This document shows positions 13,240 through 13,318 of a stretch of DNA of 13,318 bases, piece by piece. Both the position numbers and the translations under genes were made by a program. The first letter of the stretch is position 1. Every line of letters starts with the position of its first letter. The stretch comes from an uncultured Lachnospiraceae bacterium (lineage in GTDB: Bacteria > Bacillota > Clostridia > Lachnospirales > Lachnospiraceae). The notes under the pieces were generated by a model. That model was not told where the DNA came from, did no database searches, and was given only the letters and a program-made list of their open reading frames with translations. The stretch lies in NCBI GenBank assembly GCA_900554205.1, contig USGM01000095.1, forward strand, positions 1 through 13,318, read 5' to 3'.

Positions 13240-13284
13240 AAAAAATGCTTCGAGGATGTTATGCTTTCCTTGGAAGCATTTTTT
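13240..13284 (+). terminator. Rho-independent terminator after the antiporter gene
   Basis: AAAAAATGCTTC (13240-13251) pairs with GAAGCATTTTTT (13273-13284) over 12 bases; inside the loop AGGA and TCCT can extend the stem. A run of T follows on the plus strand, and the A run on the other side makes it usable in both directions. Confidence 0.85.
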
Positions 13285-13318
13285 CTTTTACACAATGTGT
13301 GTCTGAAGCGAATCTGAA

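Overview
The window looks like chromosome of a low-to-mid GC gut Clostridium relative, most likely a Lachnospiraceae member. The reasons are strong AGGAGG-type ribosome binding sites, extended -10 promoters, several Gly-Cys lipobox lipoproteins, a DhaS-like TetR regulator beside an MMPL transporter, and an NhaC-family antiporter. Taxonomy is inferred from style and gene families only.

Left part (1-1900). The tail of a gene resembling an alpha-amylase-family enzyme ends at 109. A 177-bp imperfect palindromic element (132-308) follows. Next is a promoter (381-409) driving a 272-aa lipoprotein with a DxDxNGxxE calcium-loop-like motif. After it come a stem-loop and a 53-bp tandem repeat array (1394 to about 1836, seven good copies plus degenerate ends). 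The array is not coding.

Middle part (1885-4200). This block is visibly richer in A+T than both flanks and reads like an acquired signalling cassette. A GNAT acetyltransferase on the minus strand and an XRE-TPR regulator of the RNPP/Rgg type on the plus strand diverge from a 258-bp region with two good promoters and three perfect-arm inverted repeats. Convergent with the regulator, overlapping its last 13 bases, is a 51-codon gene with an excellent ribosome binding site and a hydrophobic leader; it is a candidate pheromone precursor. Beyond it is an extended -10 promoter with a perfect 16-bp palindrome just downstream, driving a secreted 109-aa protein rich in cysteine and histidine. The inferred circuit is peptide, receptor and secreted effector. 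It is the best candidate here for an undescribed system.

Right part (4250-13318). A 780-aa lipoprotein joins a beta-rich N-terminal region to a family-1 solute-binding domain, with no ABC transporter genes beside it. Its stop codon shares the bases TTAA with the stop of a convergent TetR gene. The TetR gene diverges from an operon encoding an MMPL/RND exporter and a secreted protein with Leu-x-x-Gly heptad repeats, overlapping by 8 bases. The shared promoter region holds three GGCAAtTTG-like half-sites, a likely TetR operator. An NhaC-family antiporter with its own promoter and a strong terminator (13240-13284) ends the window.
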